Assembly (NCBI GenBank): GCA_046727435.1 | Contig: JBKPCR010000269.1 | Span: 1-6,262 of the forward strand | From: CAVPRW01 sp046727435 [NCBI: bacterium] | GTDB taxonomy: Bacteria; Tectomicrobia; Entotheonellia; J063 | DNA length: 6,262 nucleotides | Reading direction: 5' to 3' | Part shown: positions 1-6,262 of the stretch, piece by piece | How the letters are laid out: each line of letters begins with the position of its first letter | How positions within the stretch are numbered: the stretch's first letter is position 1 | The notes under the pieces: model-generated | Databases searched by the model: none | Told to the model about the DNA's origin: nothing | The model's input: the letters and a program-made list of their open reading frames with translations, nothing else | Made by a program: the position numbers and the translations under genes

Positions 1-957
1 CTCGCCAATGATCTGCGCCTCCTGACCGTGTTGGTGGCCGCGCATCCGCTCCAGAACCTTCTTGCCATCGTCCCCTCCGACGATGGCGATGAGTTTCCCC
101 TCATTGGCTACGTAAAGGGGGTCAATTCCGAGGATTTCACATGCTCCCTTGACATCTTCCCGAATCGGGATGCGCTTTTCATCGAGCACAATCCCCATAT
201 GCGAACGTCGGGCGATCTCATTCAGGGTTGTTGCAAGTCCACCGCGGGTTGGATCACGCAGGCAGTGAATGTTGGGGCTAGCCTCCAGCATCACCTGCAC
301 GAGGGCGTTGAGGGGCGCCGTGTCGCTCAGGATCTCGGTCTCAAATTCCAGACCCTCCCGCTTCGACATCACTGCCATGCCGTGGTCGGCGATGGTACCG
401 CTGAGGATCACAGTGTCTCCAGGCCGTACCTGATCCGCAGAGATGATGCACTTATGCTCAAGACACCCCACCCCCGAGGTGTTGATGAAGACCTTGTCGC
501 CGCTCCCCCGGTTCACCACTTTGGTATCGCCGGTTACCAGGATCACACCAGCTGTCTCGCAAGCCTCCTGCATGGAGTGCACGATACGCTGGAGCTCCGC
601 CACCAGCAACCCCTCTTCCAAGATGAAGGCGGCGCTCAGAAATAGTGGGCGAGCGCCGCTCATGGCGATGTCATTCACGGTCCCGTTCACCGCCAACCTG
701 CCGATATCCCCCCCAGGGAAGAAGATCGGGGTTACTACGAATGAATCCGTGGTAAACGCCAGGCGCGCGCCGTTCACCTCCAAGACGGCCTGATCGTCGA
801 GCTTTTCGAGATACGGGTTGCGGAAGGCCGGGAGGAAGAGTTTTTCGACGAGATCGGCGGTCAACTTCCCCCCACTGCCATGGCCCAGGAGTACCTCCGT
901 TGAGTCCTGGAGGGACATGGGGCAGCTCCCCAGGATGGTCGAGATGTCTCCGTCCAT
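1..957 (-). CDS. hypE: HypE, carbamoyl dehydratase of [NiFe]-hydrogenase maturation (C-terminus cut by window edge)
   Basis: HypE accepts a carbamoyl group from HypF on its C-terminal cysteine and dehydrates it with ATP to a thiocyanate, the source of the cyanide ligands on the hydrogenase iron. The frame is open for 319 codons to base 1. It shows the PurM/SelD-type ATP-binding fold: HGSGGK at residues 26-31, TDSFVV at 70-75, GGDIGRLAVNGTVNDIA at 82-98, GDTKVV at 143-148, RDPTRGG at 234-240 and ANEGK at 284-288. Family members run about 335-350 residues, so only some 20-35 residues are missing. The missing part includes the expected PRIC-type C-terminal cysteine motif, so catalytic integrity cannot be judged here. 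The ATG at 957 follows an AAGGAGG at 968-974. Met14 (918) is a possible later start, closer to the usual short N-terminus before HGSGG. It is the last visible gene of the hypFCDE operon. Confidence 0.97.
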   Translation of the reverse strand, partial: MDGDISTILGSCPMSLQDSTEVLLGHGSGGKLTADLVEKLFLPAFRNPYLEKLDDQAVLEVNGARLAFTTDSFVVTPIFFPGGDIGRLAVNGTVNDIAMSGARPLFLSAAFILEEGLLVAELQRIVHSMQEACETAGVILVTGDTKVVNRGSGDKVFINTSGVGCLEHKCIISADQVRPGDTVILSGTIADHGMAVMSKREGLEFETEILSDTAPLNALVQVMLEASPNIHCLRDPTRGGLATTLNEIARRSHMGIVLDEKRIPIREDVKGACEILGIDPLYVANEGKLIAIVGGDDGKKVLERMRGHQHGQEAQIIGE

Positions 958-961
958 CAGA

Positions 962-1051
962 TCACATCCTCCTTGCTTGGGTATGGGCCTGCGAAAATCC
1001 CCCCTTGACCCCGATGCTCTCCCGGCATTTCCGCATGATAGCGTCGTTCAT
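962..1051 (-). pseudogene. 29-codon ORF in the hypD-hypE gap, possible remnant of a SIS-domain (GmhA-like) gene
   Basis: An ATG-to-TGA ORF of 29 codons fills most of the 105-nt gap between hypD and hypE. Its Shine-Dalgarno (AAGGGG, plus-strand bases 1059-1064) overlaps the hypD TAA stop and sits 7 nt before the ATG, the spacing expected of a translationally coupled gene. Its stop lies 4 nt before the hypE ATG, and the hypE ribosome binding site lies inside its last codons. Residues 5-16 (IMRKCRESIGVK) resemble the start of phosphoheptose isomerases of the GmhA/SIS family as I remember them, which often read I-x5-ESI-x-(V/L)-K. The rest of a SIS domain (about 170 residues) is absent. My inference is an internally deleted remnant. 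A genuine small protein, or a chance ORF kept only for translational coupling, are alternatives. The similarity is from memory and unverified. Confidence 0.35.
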
Positions 1052-1062
1052 GGTGATACCCC

Positions 1063-2174
<1,112 letters not shown>

Positions 2175-2178
<4 letters not shown>

Positions 2179-2459
2179 GACTGTCCCCCTAGACCATCAG
2201 GAGGCTCTGCACCCTCCCCATCGAACTGCGCCATGGCTTCCCCCATCTCCTCCAAGAGCTTGTATGTCCGGGCCGCCTCTTCCGCATCGACCGTGCTGAT
2301 GGCGAAGCCGACGTGGACCAGGGCATACTCGCCGACGACGGCGTCAGGGATGCACTGCAGGCAACACTTGCGGATGGTGCCGCCGAAGTCTAGCTTCCCC
2401 ATCCGGAGCCCGTGCTCTTCGTAAATCTCCACGATTCTTCCTGGAATCGCCAGGCACAT
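2175..2459 (-). CDS. hypC: HypC, small chaperone of the hydrogenase iron centre
   Basis: HypC binds HypD and then the hydrogenase large-subunit precursor, passing on the Fe(CN)2CO unit. The product is 94 residues, normal for HypC/HupF. It begins with MCLAIPG, whose Cys2 is the essential iron-binding residue once Met1 is removed. It continues with the family core DFGG (24-27) and [12 protein letters not shown] (43-54), then a helical [13 protein letters not shown] tail. The reading frame stays open further upstream to 2684, but that part lies inside hypF and does not resemble the family. The ATG at 2459, directly preceded by GGGGAGG in the 14-nt gap after the hypF stop, is the real start. An unusual cysteine cluster, KCCLQC, sits at 31-36, where I expect at most one cysteine. 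The acidic, glycine-rich tail from about residue 80 is poorly conserved. The stop overlaps the hypD start by 4 nt. Confidence 0.97.
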
Positions 2460-2470
2460 CGCCTCCCCTT
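2460..2470 (-). promoter_or_regulatory. Ribosome binding site of hypC
   Basis: The 14-nt gap between the hypF TGA and the hypC ATG reads GGAAAGGGGAGGCG on the minus strand and contains a strong GGGGAGG Shine-Dalgarno. It decides the hypC start against the much longer open frame that continues upstream inside hypF. Confidence 0.8.
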
Positions 2471-2473
2471 TCC

Positions 2474-4792
2474 TCAGCGCCTTGTCGCCAGGATTGCATT
2501 CGCCACCGCCGCCTGACCTAAGGAGATCCCGCCATCGTTGGGTGGCACCTGGGTGTGTGTATAGACCTCGAAACCATGAGCCATTAGGCGTGAGACGACC
2601 ATGGTCAAGAGACGGATGTTTTGAAACACGCCGCCGCTCAGGGCTACCTGTCGCAGGCTCGTCAACTCGCGGATGTGACAACACACGATGAGGATGATCT
2701 CTGTCAGCGTCGTATGGAACTTTCCTGCGATGAGCGGCGCCGGGGCTCCTCTGAGCAGGTCATCGACGACCCCTCTGATAATGCCCCTCGTCTCCACTAC
2801 CATCGGCCTGCCATCGTGGTGCAAGCGAAAAGGGTACCCCTCCACAGGCGTCCCATCTGCCAGCATCTCCAACTCCACGGCCGCCTGGGCCTCGTATTGC
2901 ACCTGATCTCGGAGGCCGATCAGCGCAGCGATGGCATCGAAGAGACGGCCAGCGCTGGACGTCAAAGGCGAGTTGACTCTCTGCGTCAGCATCTGGCGGA
3001 TAATCCGCCAGCGGCGCTGATCGAGACGATGGACGAAGTCCAAGCCAAGGGCCTCCATCTCCGCGCCGTAGACGCGATGCAGATAGACCGCTGCCATGCG
3101 CCATGGCTGGCGGATTGCCTGAACTCCCCCGGGTAAGGGAACCTCCTCCAGGTGGGCCAGTCGCTCGAATGCAGCGTAGGAAGCCACCAGAAACTCTCCG
3201 CCCCAGACCCGGCCGTCATTCCCATAACCAGATCCGTCCCAGGCCACGCCGATGACCGGCCCCTCACACCCATTCTCTGCCATGCAACTAACGATGTGTG
3301 CGTGATGATGCTGGACAGCGACGTGCGGTAGCTCCTCCAACGCCAGTGCATACTGGCTGGAGAGGTATCCGGGATGAAGATCGTAGGCAATGGCCTGGGG
3401 TGTGATCTCGAAGAGCCTCTTGAAGTGCTCGATGCCCTCGACGAATGCGCAATAGGTCCGATAGTCCTCCAGATCGCCAATGTGCTGGCTAATAAAAGCA
3501 TACTCTCCCTTTGCCAGACAGAACGTGTTCTTCAAATGTGCGCCACAGGCCAGAATTGGCATTGTGCAGGGTATCGTCAAACGGATGGGCAGAGGAACAT
3601 AGCCGCGCGAGCGCCGGACGAGGAGTTCTTTTCCCAAGACGATCCTAATCACGGAATCGTCGCAGTGCATATGAATAGGCCGGTCATGGGTCAGAAAATA
3701 ATCGGCGATGCCGGCGAGACGACGCACGGCATCATCATCCTGGTAGGCAATGGGTTCCTCTGTCAGGTTGCCGCTGGTCATGACCAGTGGCCGGGCGGCC
3801 TGCTGGAGCAGTAGATGATGCAGGGGAGCGTAGGGAAGCATGACCCCGAGGTAGCGGTTCTGCGGAGCGACTTCTCGGGCGATGGGGCAATTGGGGTGTT
3901 TCCTCAGGAGGACGATGGGACGTCTTGCTGACGCGATGAGTTCGGCCTCGACCGCACTGACCGCGCAGAGACGCCGCGCCATGTCGAGGTTCTGAACCAT
4001 GACGGCCAGCGGCTTGGCCTCGCGCTGCTTCCGCCTACGGAGCTCCCGGACCACGTCATTTCGCAGCGCATCGCAAGAGAGGTGGTAACCTCCGAGCCCC
4101 TTGACGGCGACGATCTTCCCCTCCTGCAGTCGGACGCCGATGAAGGCGCAAGGATCGTCTACAGGTATCTCCTTCCCCTGGAAGTCAGCGACCCAGAGTC
4201 TAGGGCCGCACCTGGGGCAAGCTATGGGCTGGGCATGGAATCGTCGATCGCGGGGGTCTATGTACTCAATCTGACAGGCTGTGCACATGGAGAATCCGGC
4301 CATGGTCGTGCGTTCCCGATCGTAGGGAACACCGCTGACAATGGTGAAGCGTGGACCGCAGGTTGTGCAGTTGAGGAAGGGATAATGGTAGCGACGATCG
4401 TGTGCAGCGTTGAACTCGCTGAGGCACTCAGGGCAGGTGGCCACATCAGGAGCCAAGAAGACGTCCTTATCGTCTCGGGCCTCGCTTGGCTCGATGGCAA
4501 ACACGGTGTAATGTCGGAGTGGCTGTTTCTCAGCTCTAATCCTCTCGATACGGGCGAGCGGTGGGGCCTCGGCGGTCAACGCCCGGAGGAAATTCTCGAT
4601 ACAAGTGGGATCTCCCTCGACATCGATTACGACGCCTGTGGTGTCGTTCCGCACACTACCGTATAGACCTAGCCGACTGGCCAAGCCATACACGAAAGGG
4701 CGGAAACCCACCCCTTGGACAACGCCCTGAACCGTGATTTTTCGCCGGTCCCACACAGGGTCTTGCCTCGGTATTTCGACTCGCCGATCCAA
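2474..4792 (-). CDS. hypF: HypF, carbamoyltransferase of [NiFe]-hydrogenase maturation
   Basis: HypF converts carbamoyl phosphate and ATP to carbamoyl-adenylate and transfers the carbamoyl group to the C-terminal Cys of HypE. The 772-residue frame has all four family domains. First is an acylphosphatase domain (about 18-106) with VQGVGFR at 25-31 and the catalytic pair Arg31/Asn49. Next are two zinc fingers, each C-x2-C-x18-C-x2-C (Cys120/123/142/145 and Cys170/173/192/195). A YrdC/Sua5-like domain (about 213-400) has KGLGGYHLSCDA at 231-242, KPLAVM at 260-265 and TSGNLTEEP at 339-347. Last is a Kae1-like carbamoyltransferase domain with HHHAH at 495-499, AWDGSGYG at 517-524, SSAGRLFDA at 612-620, ALSGGVFQN at 717-725 and PPNDGGISLGQ at 750-760. 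It is the first gene of the operon. The start is uncertain: 4792 is a TTG without a clear ribosome binding site, while a GTG at 4756 (codon 13) has GAGG 9 nt upstream. An in-frame TGA at 4820-4822 rules out a longer form. Confidence 0.97.
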   Translation of the reverse strand: MDRRVEIPRQDPVWDRRKITVQGVVQGVGFRPFVYGLASRLGLYGSVRNDTTGVVIDVEGDPTCIENFLRALTAEAPPLARIERIRAEKQPLRHYTVFAIEPSEARDDKDVFLAPDVATCPECLSEFNAAHDRRYHYPFLNCTTCGPRFTIVSGVPYDRERTTMAGFSMCTACQIEYIDPRDRRFHAQPIACPRCGPRLWVADFQGKEIPVDDPCAFIGVRLQEGKIVAVKGLGGYHLSCDALRNDVVRELRRRKQREAKPLAVMVQNLDMARRLCAVSAVEAELIASARRPIVLLRKHPNCPIAREVAPQNRYLGVMLPYAPLHHLLLQQAARPLVMTSGNLTEEPIAYQDDDAVRRLAGIADYFLTHDRPIHMHCDDSVIRIVLGKELLVRRSRGYVPLPIRLTIPCTMPILACGAHLKNTFCLAKGEYAFISQHIGDLEDYRTYCAFVEGIEHFKRLFEITPQAIAYDLHPGYLSSQYALALEELPHVAVQHHHAHIVSCMAENGCEGPVIGVAWDGSGYGNDGRVWGGEFLVASYAAFERLAHLEEVPLPGGVQAIRQPWRMAAVYLHRVYGAEMEALGLDFVHRLDQRRWRIIRQMLTQRVNSPLTSSAGRLFDAIAALIGLRDQVQYEAQAAVELEMLADGTPVEGYPFRLHHDGRPMVVETRGIIRGVVDDLLRGAPAPLIAGKFHTTLTEIILIVCCHIRELTSLRQVALSGGVFQNIRLLTMVVSRLMAHGFEVYTHTQVPPNDGGISLGQAAVANAILATRR

Positions 4793-4945
4793 AGGTAGCC
4801 CGCTTTCAGCGTTCGGCGCTCAGTTAGTGGGGGGGAAATAGGCATGGACGAGGTCGATAGTGCAGGTCATCGAACCGCACACCCCATGACTCCGTACTTC
4901 CAGCCCTGGACGTGGCTGTCTTACCATTGGCCTCCAAAAAGCCTC

Positions 4946-4975
4946 TGTCTAACACACTGGCTATCGCAATGTCAA
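4946..4975 (-). promoter_or_regulatory. Candidate sigma-70-type promoter of the hypFCDE operon
   Basis: On the minus strand a perfect TTGACA -35 box (4970-4975) is followed after 18 nt by TAGACA (4946-4951). The latter matches only three of six -10 positions but is preceded by an extended-10-like TGT. Transcription would start near 4939, about 147 nt before the TTG start of hypF. The -10 box is weak, so an activator may be needed. This is pattern matching only. Confidence 0.3.
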
Positions 4976-4999
4976 TGAAGATCAGGATATTGGCGCTTT

Positions 5000-5017
5000 G
5001 GGTGGTTTACGCCACCC
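5000..5017. repeat. Inverted repeat GGGTGG-N6-CCACCC, candidate operator
   Basis: Two perfect 6-nt arms, GGGTGG (5000-5005) and CCACCC (5012-5017), flank TTTACG. The repeat lies about 25 nt upstream of the candidate hypF -35 box and on the far side of the sirB1-like promoter, a position suited to a regulator binding site. It has no T-run on either side and lies between divergent genes, so it is unlikely to be a terminator. The regulator is unknown. Confidence 0.3.
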
Positions 5018-5053
5018 GCTATCGATGCAAAGTTGCCACAGATATATTTGACG

Positions 5054-5082
5054 TTTACAAGAACTCGCGACTGGTGTAGGCT
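5054..5082 (+). promoter_or_regulatory. Candidate promoter of the SirB1-like gene
   Basis: TTTACA (5054-5059) matches the -35 consensus at five of six positions. After a 17-nt spacer comes TAGGCT (5077-5082), which keeps the T, A and final T of the -10 box. Transcription would begin near 5089, leaving a leader of about 79 nt that contains the 12-bp palindrome at 5100-5111. The match is modest. The closer TTGACA at 5135-5140 has no -10 box at the right distance. Confidence 0.25.
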
Positions 5083-5099
5083 GATGGCCAGCGTCCACC

Positions 5100-5111
5100 T
5101 CCCGCGCGGGA
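5100..5111. repeat. 12-bp perfect palindrome TCCCGCGCGGGA
   Basis: The 12 bases are identical on both strands and lie 56 nt before the SirB1-like start codon, downstream of its candidate promoter. A repressor site is possible. GC-rich palindromes of this length can also occur by chance, and nothing ties it to a known regulator. Confidence 0.3.
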
Positions 5112-5167
5112 TCGTACTGGTCATTTCTCATGGCTTGACAAGGCTGCATCAGAACCGGGGTTGAGGC

Positions 5168-5905
5168 ATGGATTATCTGGCCTATCAAGCGCAAATTCGC
5201 CAACTTTTTATCGAGGCTGTGACTGGTCCTGAAAACCGCCTCGACCTCGCCCGGGCGGCCCTACTGATCGCCAGTGAACAATATCCAGGCCTCGATATCC
5301 TGCGCTATATAGCAAAGCTGGAGGTGATGGCAGCCGCCGTGCGACCCGCAGTCACGACGACAGACGATCCTACCCTAAAAATCGAGTACCTCAATGCCTA
5401 CTTGTTCGAGGAACGGGGATTTCGTGGGAATGCCGAGGAGTACTACGACCCGCGGAACAGTTTTCTCAATGACGTCGTCGACCGCGGATTGGGTATCCCC
5501 ATCACGCTGTCGATCGTCTATATGGAGGTGGGACGACGCGTCGGCATGCCGCTGCAAGGTGTCGGCATGCCGGGTCACTTTATCATGCAGTATGCAGAGC
5601 CTGAGGAAGACATCTATATCGATCCCTTCAACAAGGGACGGATTCTGTCGCGTCAGGCATGCGAAGAGTTGATTCAGCAGCTCTATGGTGAGCCGGTGCC
5701 ATTTCAAGAGACCTTCTTAGCACCGGTGAGCAAGAAGCAGATCTTAGCTCGCATGTTGATGAACCTGAAAGCCATCTATATCCATACTAAGGACTACTTG
5801 AAAGCCCTCTCCGTGGTCGAGCGTCTCCTCATCATTCAGCCAGATGCGGAGCAAGAGATGAAAGATCGAGCCGCCCTGCGCAATCTGATCCGGATGCTCA
5901 ACTGA
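5168..5905 (+). CDS. SirB1-like protein (transglutaminase-fold domain plus C-terminal TPR)
   Basis: The 245-residue product matches the SirB1/YchA family (COG2912) in layout. An N-terminal helical region (about 1-75) is followed by the transglutaminase-like core (Transglut_core2) with the family signatures GFRGNAEEYYDPRNSFLN (84-101), RGLGIPITLSIVY (106-118) and GVGMPGHFIMQY (131-142). The C-terminal part, about 185-243, is helical and TPR-like. His137 and Asp152 fit the His-Asp pair of the transglutaminase fold. The only cysteine is Cys165, after the histidine, so the usual nucleophile is absent and protease or transglutaminase activity is doubtful. The molecular role of the family is not well established. 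No signal peptide or membrane segment is seen, so it should be cytosolic. An in-frame TGA two codons upstream of the ATG fixes the start. The ribosome binding site is weak (GGGG 7 nt upstream). It diverges from hypF, and I see no functional link to it. Confidence 0.92.
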   Translation: MDYLAYQAQIRQLFIEAVTGPENRLDLARAALLIASEQYPGLDILRYIAKLEVMAAAVRPAVTTTDDPTLKIEYLNAYLFEERGFRGNAEEYYDPRNSFLNDVVDRGLGIPITLSIVYMEVGRRVGMPLQGVGMPGHFIMQYAEPEEDIYIDPFNKGRILSRQACEELIQQLYGEPVPFQETFLAPVSKKQILARMLMNLKAIYIHTKDYLKALSVVERLLIIQPDAEQEMKDRAALRNLIRMLN

Positions 5906-5929
5906 TCGCGCACCTTCACAGCCCGCCAC

Positions 5930-6262
5930 TTACTGTAACAATACCTCAACCTTGGCTTTGCTGCGAAGTCCCGCCATGTATTGCTGATAGCGTTCATAGG
6001 TCTGCTGCTGTGTGAGATCATCTTTCACCTGCGACTTCGCCTCGTCGAAGGCGAGCGCTCTGCCAGTCTTGCGGTCCTCGACTTTAATAATGTGATAGCC
6101 AAATTGGCTACGCACGACCTCACTCGTCTGGCCCGGCTGGAGGGTGAAGGCCACCTCTTCGAAGGCCGGCACCATGCGGCCGCGCGGAAAGAAGCCGAGA
6201 TCCCCACCGTTTTCCTTCGAGCCATCGTCAGACAACTCTGTGGCCAAGCCTGCGAAGTCTTC
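5930..6262 (-). CDS. Parvulin-type peptidyl-prolyl cis-trans isomerase (C-terminal part; start beyond window)
   Basis: The open frame enters at base 6262 and ends with TAA at 5930-5932, giving 110 C-terminal residues. It contains the back half of a PpiC/parvulin rotamase domain: [21 protein letters not shown] (fragment residues 19-39), then [24 protein letters not shown] (41-64), including the conserved FGYHII. A charged helical tail of about 45 residues follows. Such proteins catalyse proline isomerisation. Relatives with a signal peptide or lipid anchor act as periplasmic or exported foldases of the SurA/PrsA/PpiD type, but the N-terminus is outside the window, so location and exact subfamily cannot be told. 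The frame shows no internal start with a good ribosome binding site; the TTG at 6247 lies within the conserved domain and is not the true start. It converges with the SirB1-like gene across a 24-nt gap that has no clear terminator hairpin. Confidence 0.95.
   Translation of the reverse strand, partial: EDFAGLATELSDDGSKENGGDLGFFPRGRMVPAFEEVAFTLQPGQTSEVVRSQFGYHIIKVEDRKTGRALAFDEAKSQVKDDLTQQQTYERYQQYMAGLRSKAKVEVLLQ

Larger units (their letters stand above)
4793..5167. other. Divergent intergenic region between hypF and the SirB1-like gene
   Basis: This 375-nt stretch separates two divergently transcribed genes and has no recognisable gene. It is visibly more AT-rich in its middle (about 4960-5060) than the flanking coding sequence, as expected for promoters. 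It contains a candidate promoter in each direction, an 18-nt inverted repeat and a 12-bp palindrome, listed separately. A run of seven G (4829-4835) lies 36 nt upstream of the hypF TTG. Short ORFs of 35 codons (minus, 4820-4927) and 44 codons (plus, 4844-4978) overlap each other and resemble nothing I know. I saw no tRNA, terminator or riboswitch-like structure, and no sigma-54 -24/-12 site with correct spacing. Confidence 0.6.

Noticed and set aside
28-645. Long plus-strand ORF opposite hypE
   Set aside because: It is antisense to a clear HypE frame with all family motifs, and the product resembles nothing. It is a shadow of GC-rich coding sequence.
2460-2684. 75-codon N-terminal extension of the hypC frame
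   Set aside because: It overlaps the hypF coding end and has low-complexity, non-homologous sequence. MCLAIPG with a strong ribosome binding site marks the real start.
4082-4666. 194-codon plus-strand ORF opposite the hypF N-terminal region
   Set aside because: It is antisense to the zinc-finger and acylphosphatase domains of HypF and has no similarity of its own.
4820-4927. 35-codon minus-strand ORF in frame with hypF and upstream of it, containing the seven-C run
   Set aside because: GGAGG is only 3 nt from its ATG, the peptide resembles nothing, and slippage at the C-run would shift translation out of the hypF frame, so it does not extend HypF.
4844-4978. 44-codon plus-strand ORF in the intergenic region
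   Set aside because: It overlaps the opposite small ORF and the candidate hypF promoter, has odd tryptophan-rich composition and no recognisable similarity.
5024-5041. TGTGGCAACTTTGCAT on the minus strand as a sigma-54 promoter
   Set aside because: The GG and GC elements are separated by 7 nt rather than the required 10.
5048-5060. TTGACGTTTACAA as an FNR/CRP-type site
   Set aside because: Only the outer TTG/CAA are symmetrical and the spacing does not fit TTGAT-N4-ATCAA.
4982-5203. 73-codon minus-strand ORF across the intergenic region
   Set aside because: It overlaps the start of the SirB1-like gene and the inverted repeat, and its product has no family features.

Overview
The window looks like bacterial chromosome of moderately high GC content (roughly 55-60% by eye). 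It holds a conserved [NiFe]-hydrogenase maturation (hyp) operon on the minus strand, followed by two housekeeping-type genes. The parvulin-type prolyl isomerase and the SirB1-type protein suggest a Gram-negative-type bacterium. The gene style would fit groups such as NC10/Methylomirabilota, Nitrospirota or Deltaproteobacteria, but the sequence alone does not let me name the organism.

Layout. The hyp operon runs right to left in the order hypF (4792-2474), hypC (2459-2175), hypD (2178-1063), hypE (957 to beyond base 1). Spacing is tight. hypF and hypC are 14 nt apart, and that gap is essentially the hypC ribosome binding site. hypC and hypD overlap by 4 nt (ATGA). hypD and hypE are separated by 105 nt, which is almost filled by a 29-codon ORF with its own good Shine-Dalgarno. 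That ORF resembles the first residues of a GmhA/SIS-type sugar isomerase and may be the remnant of a deleted gene. Bases 4793-5167 are a divergent intergenic region with candidate promoters both ways, an inverted repeat and a 12-bp palindrome. To the right are a complete SirB1-like transglutaminase-fold/TPR protein on the plus strand (5168-5905) and, convergent with it after 24 nt, the C-terminal 110 residues of a parvulin-type peptidyl-prolyl isomerase (minus strand, cut by the window end).

How the genes work together. HypF activates carbamoyl phosphate and transfers the carbamoyl group to the C-terminal cysteine of HypE, and HypE dehydrates it to a thiocyanate. The HypC-HypD complex holds the iron, receives the cyanide ligands (and CO) and delivers the Fe(CN)2CO unit to the hydrogenase large subunit. 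The nickel-insertion genes hypA and hypB and the hydrogenase itself are not in the window. No mobile elements, CRISPR arrays, tRNA or rRNA genes were seen. I found no convincing undescribed system. The hypD-hypE micro-ORF is the observation most worth following up.
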